Assembly (NCBI GenBank): GCA_034435035.1
Contig: DAOTXW010000056.1
Span: 1 to 11,809 of the forward strand
Source: JAHEME01 sp034435035
GTDB taxonomy: Bacteria; Chloroflexota; Anaerolineae; Aggregatilineales; UBA3940
DNA length: 11,809 nt
Direction of reading: 5' to 3'
Shown here: piece by piece, positions 6,690 to 11,809 of the stretch
Layout of the letters: the number at the start of each line of letters is the position of its first letter
How positions within the stretch are numbered: position 1 is the stretch's first letter
Notes under the pieces: generated by a model
What the model saw: the letters and a program-made list of their open reading frames with translations, nothing else
The model's database searches: none
What the model was told of the DNA's origin: nothing
Made by a program: the position numbers and the translations under genes

Positions 6690-6717
6690 CGCGCCCTCCC
6701 GGGTTGGAAGGGCGCGC
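6689..6717. terminator. Strong hairpin between convergent genes
   Basis: GCGCGCCCT (6689-6697) pairs perfectly with AGGGCGCGC (6709-6717) around an 11-base loop; two more G-C pairs are possible beyond a mismatch. It lies between the ends of the 201-residue gene (6627) and the lipoprotein gene (6748), where a bidirectional terminator is expected. No T-tract follows on either strand, so it may instead work with Rho or protect 3' ends. The rest of 6628-6747 is GC-rich with shorter inverted repeats (for example CGGCC-GGG-GGCCG at 6643-6655). Confidence 0.5.
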
Positions 6718-6747
6718 AGGGTGTCAGGCGTCAGGGCGCGGGGCGCG

Positions 6748-7716
6748 CTACGGGGTGATCGCCCCGTAATCCGCCGCGCAGCGGAAGCCGATGTCGCCGG
6801 TCGAGCTGTTGCGGTCGTAGAACTCCCGGTAGGAAGCCCGCAGCCGGTCGGTGCCGAACTGGAACGAGCCGCCGCGCACCGTGCGCCGCGCCTCCCGCGA
6901 GGGGTCATCCTCGCGGCCGTCGGTGGGATCATAGGGATAGGGCGCCCAGGCGGAGTTCGTCCACTCGCGCAGGTTGCCCAGCATATCCAGCGCCCCGACC
7001 CACGACTGGCCGTCAGGCAGCGAGCCGACTTCAGCCGCGCCGCGGGCGTTGCCGGCATGGATCACATAGCCGGGCTCCAGCGTGTCGCCCATGGTGTACT
7101 TCCAGCTGCTGGGGCCGCGGGCCGCGTACTCCCATTCCTTCTCGGTGGGCAGCCGCCCGCCGACGCTCTGGCAGAATTTCTGCGCCTGCTCCCAGGTCAC
7201 ATCATCGCGCGGGGCGTTGTCCCCGGCCCAGTTCCCCTGCGAGCCGTACTGCCGGTTGGTCGTCTCGGTGGCCGCGATCCAGAACGGTTCGTCGAAGCAC
7301 TGCTCCTGCTGGGGTGTCTCCTCGGTGAAGCCATCTTTATCCCCCATCTGGAAGCAGCCGGGCGGGACCAGCAGCCACGTGATGCCCTGGAACTGCGCCG
7401 TCACCGGCTCCCAGTCCAGGTTGGCTGTCACCGGCGCGGGGGCGCCGCTGGCCGCGGTGGGCGGCGGGACCTCGGTCGGCGGGACGGCGGTCGGCTCAGC
7501 GGGGGCCGCCGTCGGCTGGGCCGGCGCCTCGGCGGTCGGCTGGACAACCGCCGTCGGCTCGCCGGTCGCCGTGACCACCACGAACTGAGGCTCGGCCGGG
7601 ACGGCGGTGGGGGCGGGCGGGGCAGCGGGTACGCTGCAGGCTGTCAGGGCCAGCCCGGCGCTGATCAGCAGGGCGGCGGCGCTCAGCCGGCCTGTGTGGG
7701 GAAACTGTATCATCAT
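6748..7716 (-). CDS. Lipoprotein with FGE/sulfatase-modifying-factor-like domain lacking the catalytic cysteines
   Basis: The 322-residue product begins with a lipoprotein signal peptide (about 1-26) and the lipobox LTAC (Cys27), so it should be lipid-anchored outside the membrane. A Pro/Thr/Ala-rich linker (about 30-98, repeated EPTA/PTAVP) leads to an FGE-sulfatase domain (about 104-316) with WLLVPPGCFQMG, GGRLPTEKEWEYAAR (186-200), MLGNLREW, TVRGGSFQFG and DIGFRCA. In formylglycine-generating enzyme the GGS motif is followed at +3 and +8 by the two active-site cysteines; here these positions are Phe287 and Leu292, so oxidation of sulfatase cysteines is not expected. The segment before the DVTW motif is also compact. 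It more likely serves as a binding or structural extracellular domain. ATGs at 7716 and 7713 both follow AAGGA/GAGG. It is monocistronic. Confidence 0.9.
   Translation of the reverse strand: MMIQFPHTGRLSAAALLISAGLALTACSVPAAPPAPTAVPAEPQFVVVTATGEPTAVVQPTAEAPAQPTAAPAEPTAVPPTEVPPPTAASGAPAPVTANLDWEPVTAQFQGITWLLVPPGCFQMGDKDGFTEETPQQEQCFDEPFWIAATETTNRQYGSQGNWAGDNAPRDDVTWEQAQKFCQSVGGRLPTEKEWEYAARGPSSWKYTMGDTLEPGYVIHAGNARGAAEVGSLPDGQSWVGALDMLGNLREWTNSAWAPYPYDPTDGREDDPSREARRTVRGGSFQFGTDRLRASYREFYDRNSSTGDIGFRCAADYGAITP
7473..7559. repeat. In-frame degenerate repeats encoding the EPTA linker
   Basis: The nonamer C(G/C)GTCGGCT occurs at 7488, 7509, 7533 and 7551, with a related CGGTCGGCG at 7473. Spacings of 21, 24 and 18 bases are all multiples of three, so on the coding (minus) strand each copy gives the same Pro-Thr-Ala/Val unit of the lipoprotein linker. 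Such tracts can change length by slippage or unequal recombination. Confidence 0.7.
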
Positions 7717-7781
7717 CCTCTATCCTTTCCAGTCCGCAGGAACTGCTGCACGCTCACCGGGCGAAACGATCGACGATGAAT

Positions 7782-7798
7782 CCGGGGTCGGGCCCCGG
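7782..7798. repeat. Small inverted repeat in the lipoprotein leader
   Basis: CCGGGG-TCGGG-CCCCGG is a 6-base-pair perfect stem with a 5-base loop, about 65-80 bases upstream of the lipoprotein start codon. It could be a leader hairpin if transcription begins further upstream. No function is evident. Confidence 0.3.
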
Positions 7799-7806
7799 TG
7801 AACACT

Positions 7807-7817
7807 ATTACTGTAAT
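7807..7817. promoter_or_regulatory. AT-rich palindrome in the divergent spacer
   Basis: ATTAC-T-GTAAT is a perfect 5-base inverted repeat around one base, in the most AT-rich patch of an otherwise very GC-rich window. It lies about 90 bases upstream of the lipoprotein gene and 140 bases upstream of the glycosyltransferase gene. It could be an operator or part of the lipoprotein promoter: the minus strand reads TACAGTAATAGT here, which holds possible -10 hexamers, but I see no convincing -35 box. The rest of the 238-base spacer 7717-7954 holds the leader hairpin and the glycosyltransferase promoter and is otherwise unremarkable. Confidence 0.35.
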
Positions 7818-7918
7818 GGAGCCGCGCCCATCCTGAAACAGGAAAGAAGTCCCATTGACAGCCCCTCTTTGCTCATGGCGCCCGGATTCTCCTGACCCCG
7901 GACAGGGGGCGAGCGCGG

Positions 7919-7947
7919 TTGCCCGCGTTCCGGTGGGCGGGTACACT
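7919..7947 (+). promoter_or_regulatory. Candidate promoter of the glycosyltransferase operon, leaderless
   Basis: TTGCCC (7919-7924), a 17-base spacer and TACACT (7942-7947) form a promoter-like pair. Only seven bases (TGGCCGT) separate the -10 box from the ATG at 7955, so the transcript would begin at the start codon, and no Shine-Dalgarno sequence lies upstream. The -10 hexamer is identical to that of the minus-strand operon promoter. The -35 overlaps a short inverted repeat, CGCGG-TTGC-CCGCG (7914-7927), that could be a repressor site. Confidence 0.55.
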
Positions 7948-7954
7948 TGGCCGT

Positions 7955-8704
7955 ATGCAGACGATCGTGGTCATCCCCACCTATAATGAGGCGGACAACC
8001 TGATCCCGCTGGCCGAGGCCCTGTGGGCGCTGAACGTGCCGGATCTCTCGGTGCTGATCGTGGACGACAACTCGCCGGATGGCACGGGCGATCGGGCCGA
8101 GGAACTGGCGGCCCGCCAGCCGGGCCGGATCGCCGTGCTGCATCGCCCCGGCAAGCAGGGGCTGGGCACGGCCTACAAGGCGGGCTTCCGGCGGGCGCTG
8201 GAGATGGGCGCCGGGGCCATCGTGCAGATGGACGCCGACTTCTCCCATTCGCCGGCTTACATCCCGGAGATGCTGGCCGGGCTGGACCACTGCGATGTGG
8301 TCGTCGGATCGCGCTATGTGCGGGGCGGCGGCACCGACCGGCGCTGGGGTGTCGGGCGCTACCTGCTGAGCTGGTGGGCCAATTCGGTCTACACGCGGCT
8401 GATTCTGGGCACGCACCAGAAAGATACGACCGCCGGCTTCAAGGCGTGGCGGCGCGAGACTCTGATCGGCATCGACCTGGACCGCATCCGCTCCAACGGC
8501 TATGACTTCCAGGTGGAGATGACCTACGTGGCCGAGAAGCTGGGCTACCGCATCCACGAGATCCCCATCTATTTCGAGGATCGGCGCATTGGCCGCAGCA
8601 AGATGGATATGCCCGTCAAGATCGAGTCGGCGCTGCGCGTGTGGGACATTCGCTGGCGGCACCGCGGGCTGAGGCCGTCGATGCGGGCCGGAGCGCCGGC
8701 CTGA
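7955..8704 (+). CDS. Polyprenol-phosphate glycosyltransferase, DPM1-like GT2
   Basis: The 249-residue protein is a GT-A-fold, family 2 glycosyltransferase of the dolichol-phosphate mannose synthase type. Visible motifs are PTYNE (8-12), VDDNSPDGT (36-44, nucleotide binding), the metal-binding DAD in QMDADFSH (93-95), VGSRYVRGG (117-125), KDTTAGFKAWRR (156-167), SNGYDFQVEM (180-189) and IPIYFEDRRIGRSKM (203-217). It has no C-terminal membrane spans, like the soluble DPM1 subtype. It should transfer a hexose, probably mannose from GDP-mannose, to a polyprenyl phosphate at the cytoplasmic membrane face; the exact sugar is not determined by sequence alone. I chose ATG 7955 because the family N-terminus begins immediately there and a -10 box ends seven bases upstream. 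Its TGA overlaps the Nudix ATG by one base. Confidence 0.93.
   Translation: MQTIVVIPTYNEADNLIPLAEALWALNVPDLSVLIVDDNSPDGTGDRAEELAARQPGRIAVLHRPGKQGLGTAYKAGFRRALEMGAGAIVQMDADFSHSPAYIPEMLAGLDHCDVVVGSRYVRGGGTDRRWGVGRYLLSWWANSVYTRLILGTHQKDTTAGFKAWRRETLIGIDLDRIRSNGYDFQVEMTYVAEKLGYRIHEIPIYFEDRRIGRSKMDMPVKIESALRVWDIRWRHRGLRPSMRAGAPA
8686..8701 (+). other. Hairpin at the glycosyltransferase/Nudix junction
   Basis: GGCCGG-AGCG-CCGGCC is a perfect 6-base-pair stem with a 4-base loop that ends immediately before the TGATG stop/start overlap at 8702-8706. The only Shine-Dalgarno-like bases for the Nudix gene, GGAG (8690-8693), are half inside the stem. Ribosomes finishing the upstream gene would melt it, so it could enforce coupled translation. 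Confidence 0.35.
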
Positions 8705-9243
8705 TGGAGCAGCAGGATACTTATCTGGCCGGGAAAAGCGGCCGCCGCTTCGCCGCCTTTGCCGCCGCTGTGCTGGTGTTCATCATCGACGAGCAGGAGC
8801 GCCTGCTGATGCTCTCCCACCCGGCCCGGCCCGGCAAATGGGAGGTGGTGAACGGGGCGATGGATGCGGGCGATACGGTGCTCTCGGCGGCCCTGCGCGA
8901 AACCGCCGAGGAAGCCGGCCCGGCCGTGCGGGTGCGTCCGCTGGGGGCGTTCCACGCGTACACGTTCCGCTACGACGAGGCCGTATCGCACATGATCAGC
9001 GTGTGCTACCTGTGCGCTTACCGGGGCGGCGAAGTGACGCCCGGCGACGACATGGCGGGCAGCGCCGTGCGCTGGTGGAGCCTGGAGGAGATCGAGGCGG
9101 AGGATGCCTACACGGTCGCGCCGCGCATCCCGCAGCGCTGGGTGCTGCGGCGGGCGGTGGAATGCTACCGCCTGTGGAAGGATCAGCCAGACCCGCTGCT
9201 GCAGCCCCCGCTGGATCAGACGCGCAACAAGTACGAGGCCTGA
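8704..9243 (+). CDS. Nudix hydrolase
   Basis: This 179-residue cytoplasmic protein has a Nudix fold: a beta strand FAAFAAAVLVFIIDE (16-30), then GKWEVVNGAMDAGDTVLSAALRE and the TAEEAG end of the Nudix box. Relative to GX5EX7REUXEEXGU the box runs from Gly51 through Arg65-Glu66 and Glu69-Glu70 to Gly72; the first Glu is replaced by Asp57, while the catalytic REXXEE core is intact. Nudix enzymes cleave nucleoside diphosphates linked to another group X; candidates include oxidised nucleotides, nucleotide sugars or NADH, and the sequence does not decide. The phrase VVNGAMDAGDT resembles NTP-pyrophosphohydrolase types. The ATG at 8704 overlaps the stop of the glycosyltransferase gene, so it is coupled to it; hydrolysis of a nucleotide-sugar product is an attractive but unproven link. 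Confidence 0.9.
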   Translation: MEQQDTYLAGKSGRRFAAFAAAVLVFIIDEQERLLMLSHPARPGKWEVVNGAMDAGDTVLSAALRETAEEAGPAVRVRPLGAFHAYTFRYDEAVSHMISVCYLCAYRGGEVTPGDDMAGSAVRWWSLEEIEAEDAYTVAPRIPQRWVLRRAVECYRLWKDQPDPLLQPPLDQTRNKYEA

Positions 9244-9315
9244 CCGGGCAGCGCGAAGCGCCGACCCATCCCGCTCCCCCGGCGCCTGGCCCGCCGCCGA
9301 TCGCGAATCGAGGCC

Positions 9316-10209
9316 ATGATCACTGTTTTCGGCCTGTTCAACCTGGCTCTGGGCCTGCTGGCGACCGCCGCCGCGCTGGCGCTGGCCGCTGCCTGGCTCA
9401 TCAGCGGGCAGATCGTCCGCCGCCGGCGGCCCGATCCGCCGGATACGCCCGGCGACCGCGGCCTGCCCTTCGAGCACGTCACCTTTGGCGCCCGCGACGG
9501 CGTCCAGCTCGGCGGCTGGCTCACCGGCCCGCCGGGCAGCCGCCGCCCGGCTGTCATCTTCTGCCCCGGCCTGTTCGGCAGCATGGATGGCGATACGCAC
9601 TTCCTGCCCGCCTTCGCCGCGGCGGGCTTCGACGTGCTCCAGTTCGACTGGCGGGCGCACGGCATCAGCGACGGCGAGCGCGTCTCGCTGGGCGTGCGCG
9701 AGATCGACGACGCGCTGGGCGCTATCGACTTCCTGCAGGCGCGGGGCGTGACGCGCATCGGCCTGCTGGGCTTCTCGATGGGCGGAGCGGTCGCCCTGCG
9801 GGCCGCGGCCCGCGATGCCCGCGTCGCCTGCGTGGTCTGCGACGGCGGCTTTGTGCGCGTCCGCCGCGCCATCGAGGCGTTCCTGCGCCGGCGCATCGGG
9901 CCGCTGGCCGGGCCGGCCGCCGGGCTGATCCTGTGGCTGGCGGGGCGCCGGCTGGGCGGGATCGACCTGCGCCGCGCCGACCCCCTGCCGGAGGTCGGGC
10001 GGATCAGCCCGCGCCCGGTGCTGCTGATCCACGGGGAGCGCGATCCGTTCGTGCCCCCCGCTGACCAGGACGCGATCTTCGCGGCCTGCGGCGAGCCGAA
10101 GGCGCTCTGGCGCGTGCCGGGGGCCGGCCACCGTCAGGCGCACGAGATCGCCCGCGCCGACTACGAGGCGCGGGTGATCGGCTTTTTCACGGCCCACCTG
10201 CGGGGGTGA
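9316..10209 (+). CDS. Membrane-anchored alpha/beta hydrolase
   Basis: The 297-residue protein begins with one long hydrophobic segment (about 4-30) followed by RRRR (35-38), which predicts an N-terminal membrane anchor with the hydrolase domain in the cytoplasm. The domain has VIFCPGLFGS near the oxyanion hole (80-89), FDWRAHGISDG (110-120), the nucleophile elbow GFSMGG (Ser154), the acid in HGERDPFVP (Asp243) and the histidine in GAGHRQ (His272). An insert rich in Arg and Leu (181-212) forms the lid region and may touch the membrane. It probably acts on a membrane-associated ester or peptide, substrate unknown. The start ATG at 9316 has GAGG close by; the gene lies 72 bases after the Nudix gene and 3 bases before the next gene. 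Confidence 0.9.
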   Translation: MITVFGLFNLALGLLATAAALALAAAWLISGQIVRRRRPDPPDTPGDRGLPFEHVTFGARDGVQLGGWLTGPPGSRRPAVIFCPGLFGSMDGDTHFLPAFAAAGFDVLQFDWRAHGISDGERVSLGVREIDDALGAIDFLQARGVTRIGLLGFSMGGAVALRAAARDARVACVVCDGGFVRVRRAIEAFLRRRIGPLAGPAAGLILWLAGRRLGGIDLRRADPLPEVGRISPRPVLLIHGERDPFVPPADQDAIFAACGEPKALWRVPGAGHRQAHEIARADYEARVIGFFTAHLRG

Positions 10210-10212
10210 GGG

Positions 10213-10467
10213 ATGTCGGAGTCTGATATTACGCAGGCCATCGAAATCAAGACGCGCCACGAGGCGGCGCTGCTGGCGCTGCCGGGCGTGGTGGGGGTGG
10301 GGGTGGGGCTGCTGCCGCCCGGCCATCCGCAGGGGGGCCGGCTGGCGATCGTGGTGCTGGTGCGCGGCGGCCCGCCGCAGGGCCTGCCCCCGCAGCTCGA
10401 GGGCTTCCCGGTGGATGTCGTCGAGGCGGGGGATATCGAGGCGCTGGCCGATGGGCGTGCGGGGTAG
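10213..10467 (+). CDS. Small protein with GVVGVGVG motif, 84 aa
   Basis: The 84-residue product runs: a charged helix (DITQAIEIKTRHEAALLALP, 5-24), a glycine-rich turn GVVGVGVGLLPPG (25-37), a strand LAIVVLVRGG (44-53) and PPQLEGFPVDVVEAGDIEAL (59-78). This 'helix, PGVxGVGVG, strand, LPxxLEGxPVxVVExG' plan is familiar from the N-terminal region of some secreted or phage-associated trypsin-like proteases, where it precedes the catalytic domain; here it stands alone, with no protease domain and no signal peptide. No catalytic residue is visible. The ATG follows GTGAGGG and lies 3 bases after the hydrolase stop codon, so it is translationally coupled. I recognise the sequence pattern but cannot assign a function. 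Confidence 0.78.
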   Translation: MSESDITQAIEIKTRHEAALLALPGVVGVGVGLLPPGHPQGGRLAIVVLVRGGPPQGLPPQLEGFPVDVVEAGDIEALADGRAG

Positions 10468-10485
10468 CTCCCCGGGAGGCTTACA

Positions 10486-11334
10486 ATGGATCCGGACCTG
10501 TTCATCCCCTTCCTATTGTTCTTCGGCGGCCTGGCGCTGACGGTCGTCTTGGCGGCGGCGAGCGCCTGGCTGCGTCAGCAGCGCATCCAGACGGGCTGGG
10601 GGGCGTTCGCCTCGCGCAGCGGCCTGATGCTGTCCGGGGTGAAGCCCCTGGGCATGCCCACCGTCGAAGGCGAGTACCGCCAGCGGCGGGTTCGCCTGCG
10701 CACCTACGTGCAGCGATCGGGCAGGAGCTCCACGCGCTACACGGAGATCACGCTGGGTGTGCCGGAGGCCGGCAGCCGCACGCTCACCCTCCGGCGCGAG
10801 GGGGCGCTCGACGCGCTGGGCAAGACGCTGGGCATGAAGGACATCCCGACCGGCGACGCCGGCTTCGACGGGCAGATGATCCTGCAGGCCAGCTCGCCGG
10901 AATGGGCGCAGAGCATCCTGGCCGGCCAGGACATGCTTCGCCACGACCTCACGCGCATCCCGCGGCTGTCGCTCACGCTCCGGGGAGGCGTGCTGGCGCA
11001 CCGGGAGATGGGCCTGCAGACCGACCCCGACCGGCTGAGCGCCCTCCTGGAGGCCCTGAGCGGGCTGGCGGACGCCATCGAGCGGCGCGAGCCTGGCCGG
11101 GACGAGTTTGCGGAGGAGGAGGCTCCGGACGCCGAAGCGGAGGAGGCGGAGACAGCCGGGGCGGAGGACGATCCGTTCTACCGCCGGGCGCCGGAGCCGG
11201 AGCCGGTCTACCCCTACGCGCCGGCGGGCGGGACGGGCTTCAAGCTCAGCGAGAAGATGGTGCTGGTGGGCGCCTTCGTGCTGCTGGACCTGATCATCGC
11301 CATCGCGGTGGTGGTGTTCTTCCTGCTGCGGTGA
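10486..11334 (+). CDS. Uncharacterised two-span membrane protein, 282 aa
   Basis: One hydrophobic segment at each end (about 5-28 and 258-281) brackets a soluble domain of about 225 residues. That domain contains VEGEYRQRRVRLRTY (60-74), TRYTEITLGVP (83-93), SRTLTLRREG, LGKTLGMKDIPTGDAGFDGQM (111-131) and SSPEWAQSIL (136-145), a pattern found in uncharacterised bacterial proteins with a 'GEY.gR.v.l ... GD..FD' core. It is followed by a strongly acidic, low-complexity stretch (205-230, Glu/Ala/Asp) and a Pro-rich linker. No enzyme motif is visible; a scaffold or sensor role is possible. The start is well supported by GGGAGG (10474-10479), 6 bases before the ATG. It follows the 84-residue gene by 18 bases and precedes the next by 25 bases. 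Confidence 0.82.
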   Translation: MDPDLFIPFLLFFGGLALTVVLAAASAWLRQQRIQTGWGAFASRSGLMLSGVKPLGMPTVEGEYRQRRVRLRTYVQRSGRSSTRYTEITLGVPEAGSRTLTLRREGALDALGKTLGMKDIPTGDAGFDGQMILQASSPEWAQSILAGQDMLRHDLTRIPRLSLTLRGGVLAHREMGLQTDPDRLSALLEALSGLADAIERREPGRDEFAEEEAPDAEAEEAETAGAEDDPFYRRAPEPEPVYPYAPAGGTGFKLSEKMVLVGAFVLLDLIIAIAVVVFFLLR

Positions 11335-11359
11335 GGCGCCCTCACGGGAGGCTGCGCCG

Positions 11360-11809
11360 ATGGAAAAGCAAGAGACGTTCACCCGGGTGCTGGCCGTCGC
11401 GGGGACGGCGCTGGTCTGGTTCCCGCTGCTGGCGCCGATCGGGCTGGGGCTGGTGATGCGAATCCGGTCCGGGCGGTTCCTGTTCGATTACCTGCTGCCC
11501 GCCGAGCTGGGGCTGGTGATCCTGGCCGGCGCCGGGCTGCTGGTGTGGGCCGCGCTGCGGGCGCGGGCGGGCCGCCGGCTCGTCTTGCTGAGCCTGGGCG
11601 CGGCGGTGGTCTGCGGGGTCGGCATGCAGGCGGTGGCGGAGCTCACCGGGCTGGCCTCCGGTGACCGGGAGCCGGCAGGCTGGCCGTGGGTGCTCGTTCA
11701 CGCGCTGCTGGCCGGCTACTGGCTGGCGGTGATCGTCCTGGGCGCCGGCGGGATCGTGCTGCTGCGCCGCCGGCCCGCCGCGGATCGGCCCGCCGCGCCC
11801 GGCCCGGGT
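11360..11809 (+). CDS. Four-span membrane protein, 3'-truncated by the window
   Basis: An open frame begins at ATG 11360, with GGGAGG (11346-11351) 8 bases upstream, and has no stop codon before the window ends, giving 150 visible residues. Four hydrophobic segments are seen at about 10-33, 46-66, 74-95 and 109-135, followed by RRR and an Ala/Pro/Arg-rich tail that suggests the true end is near. Between helices 1 and 2 lies RIRSGRFLFDYLLPAELG, and before helix 4 there is a loop ELTGLASGDREPAGWPW. I do not recognise a named family; proteins of this style (short, four spans, conserved DYLLPAE) are common as 'hypothetical membrane proteins'. Position and ribosome binding site make it the sixth gene of the plus-strand operon. 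Confidence 0.75.
   Translation, partial: MEKQETFTRVLAVAGTALVWFPLLAPIGLGLVMRIRSGRFLFDYLLPAELGLVILAGAGLLVWAALRARAGRRLVLLSLGAAVVCGVGMQAVAELTGLASGDREPAGWPWVLVHALLAGYWLAVIVLGAGGIVLLRRRPAADRPAAPGPG

Noticed and set aside
5964..7058. A 364-codon minus-strand frame spanning the convergent gap
   Set aside because: It is opposite the 201-residue gene and in a wrong frame of the lipoprotein gene, and is extremely rich in Arg, Ser and Ala. It is a by-product of high GC content.
7855..7860. Perfect TTGACA as the -35 box of the glycosyltransferase
   Set aside because: No -10-like hexamer lies 16-18 bases downstream, and a better pair sits nearer the gene at 7919-7947.
7713..7946. A 77-codon minus-strand frame in the divergent spacer
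   Set aside because: It overlaps both the lipoprotein leader and the glycosyltransferase promoter, lacks a ribosome binding site and has no recognisable motif.
8569..10326. A 585-codon open frame on the minus strand opposite the Nudix and hydrolase genes
   Set aside because: It lies antisense to three genes with intact catalytic motifs, and its product is a low-complexity Arg/Ala/Gln/His mix typical of the complement of GC-rich codons. No ribosome binding site or domain is seen.
1..11809. CRISPR arrays, tRNA or rRNA genes, insertion sequences, integrase or toxin-antitoxin genes
   Set aside because: I looked for direct repeats with spacers, cloverleaf-like segments, terminal inverted repeats and related motifs and saw none that held up. 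Recurrent cagc/ggcc words come from codon use in GC-rich genes.

Overview
The window is a gene-dense, very GC-rich bacterial segment with no rRNA, tRNA, CRISPR array, insertion sequence or phage gene. Its style (high GC, a lipoprotein with a Pro/Thr/Ala-rich 'PTAVP' linker ahead of a formylglycine-generating-enzyme-like domain, many small uncharacterised membrane proteins) suggests a Chloroflexota bacterium of the Anaerolineae type. That placement is inference from composition and gene style, not from a marker gene.

Layout. (1) Positions 1-5255, minus strand: a tight run of six genes read from right to left: an esterase/monoacylglycerol-lipase-like alpha/beta hydrolase, an MFS transporter, a PAP2 phosphatase, a polytopic GT-C-like (DUF2142/PMT-type) membrane protein, a second alpha/beta hydrolase, and the first 24 codons of a short-chain dehydrogenase. 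Junctions are overlaps or short gaps, so this looks like one operon. A good promoter (TAGACA-N17-TACACT) ends 8 nt before a GTG that I take as the first gene's true, apparently leaderless, start. (2) Positions 5256-5419: a divergent control region with a second, plus-strand promoter candidate and two perfect palindromes. (3) Positions 5420-6627, plus strand: three uncharacterised genes, the middle one a 52-residue single-span membrane protein. (4) Positions 6628-6747: a convergent gap with two adjacent hairpins. (5) Positions 6748-7716, minus strand: a lipoprotein with an FGE-type domain lacking both catalytic cysteines. (6) Positions 7717-7954: a divergent spacer. (7) Positions 7955-11809, plus strand: a dolichol-phosphate-mannose-synthase-like glycosyltransferase, a Nudix hydrolase, a membrane-anchored alpha/beta hydrolase, an 84-residue small protein, a two-span membrane protein and a four-span membrane protein that runs off the end. 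The glycosyltransferase again has TACACT just upstream of its ATG.

How the genes may fit together. Polyprenyl-phosphate chemistry is a plausible theme: a DPM1-type enzyme charges a polyprenyl phosphate with a sugar, GT-C proteins use such donors, and PAP2 enzymes can recycle polyprenyl diphosphate. The parts lie in two separate operons, so this is an inference and not a demonstrated pathway. The rest of the window reads as ordinary chromosomal housekeeping and accessory genes; I do not see a clear defence system, biosynthetic cluster or mobile system. The least explained parts are the 5420-6627 three-gene cassette and the 10213-11809 small and membrane proteins.
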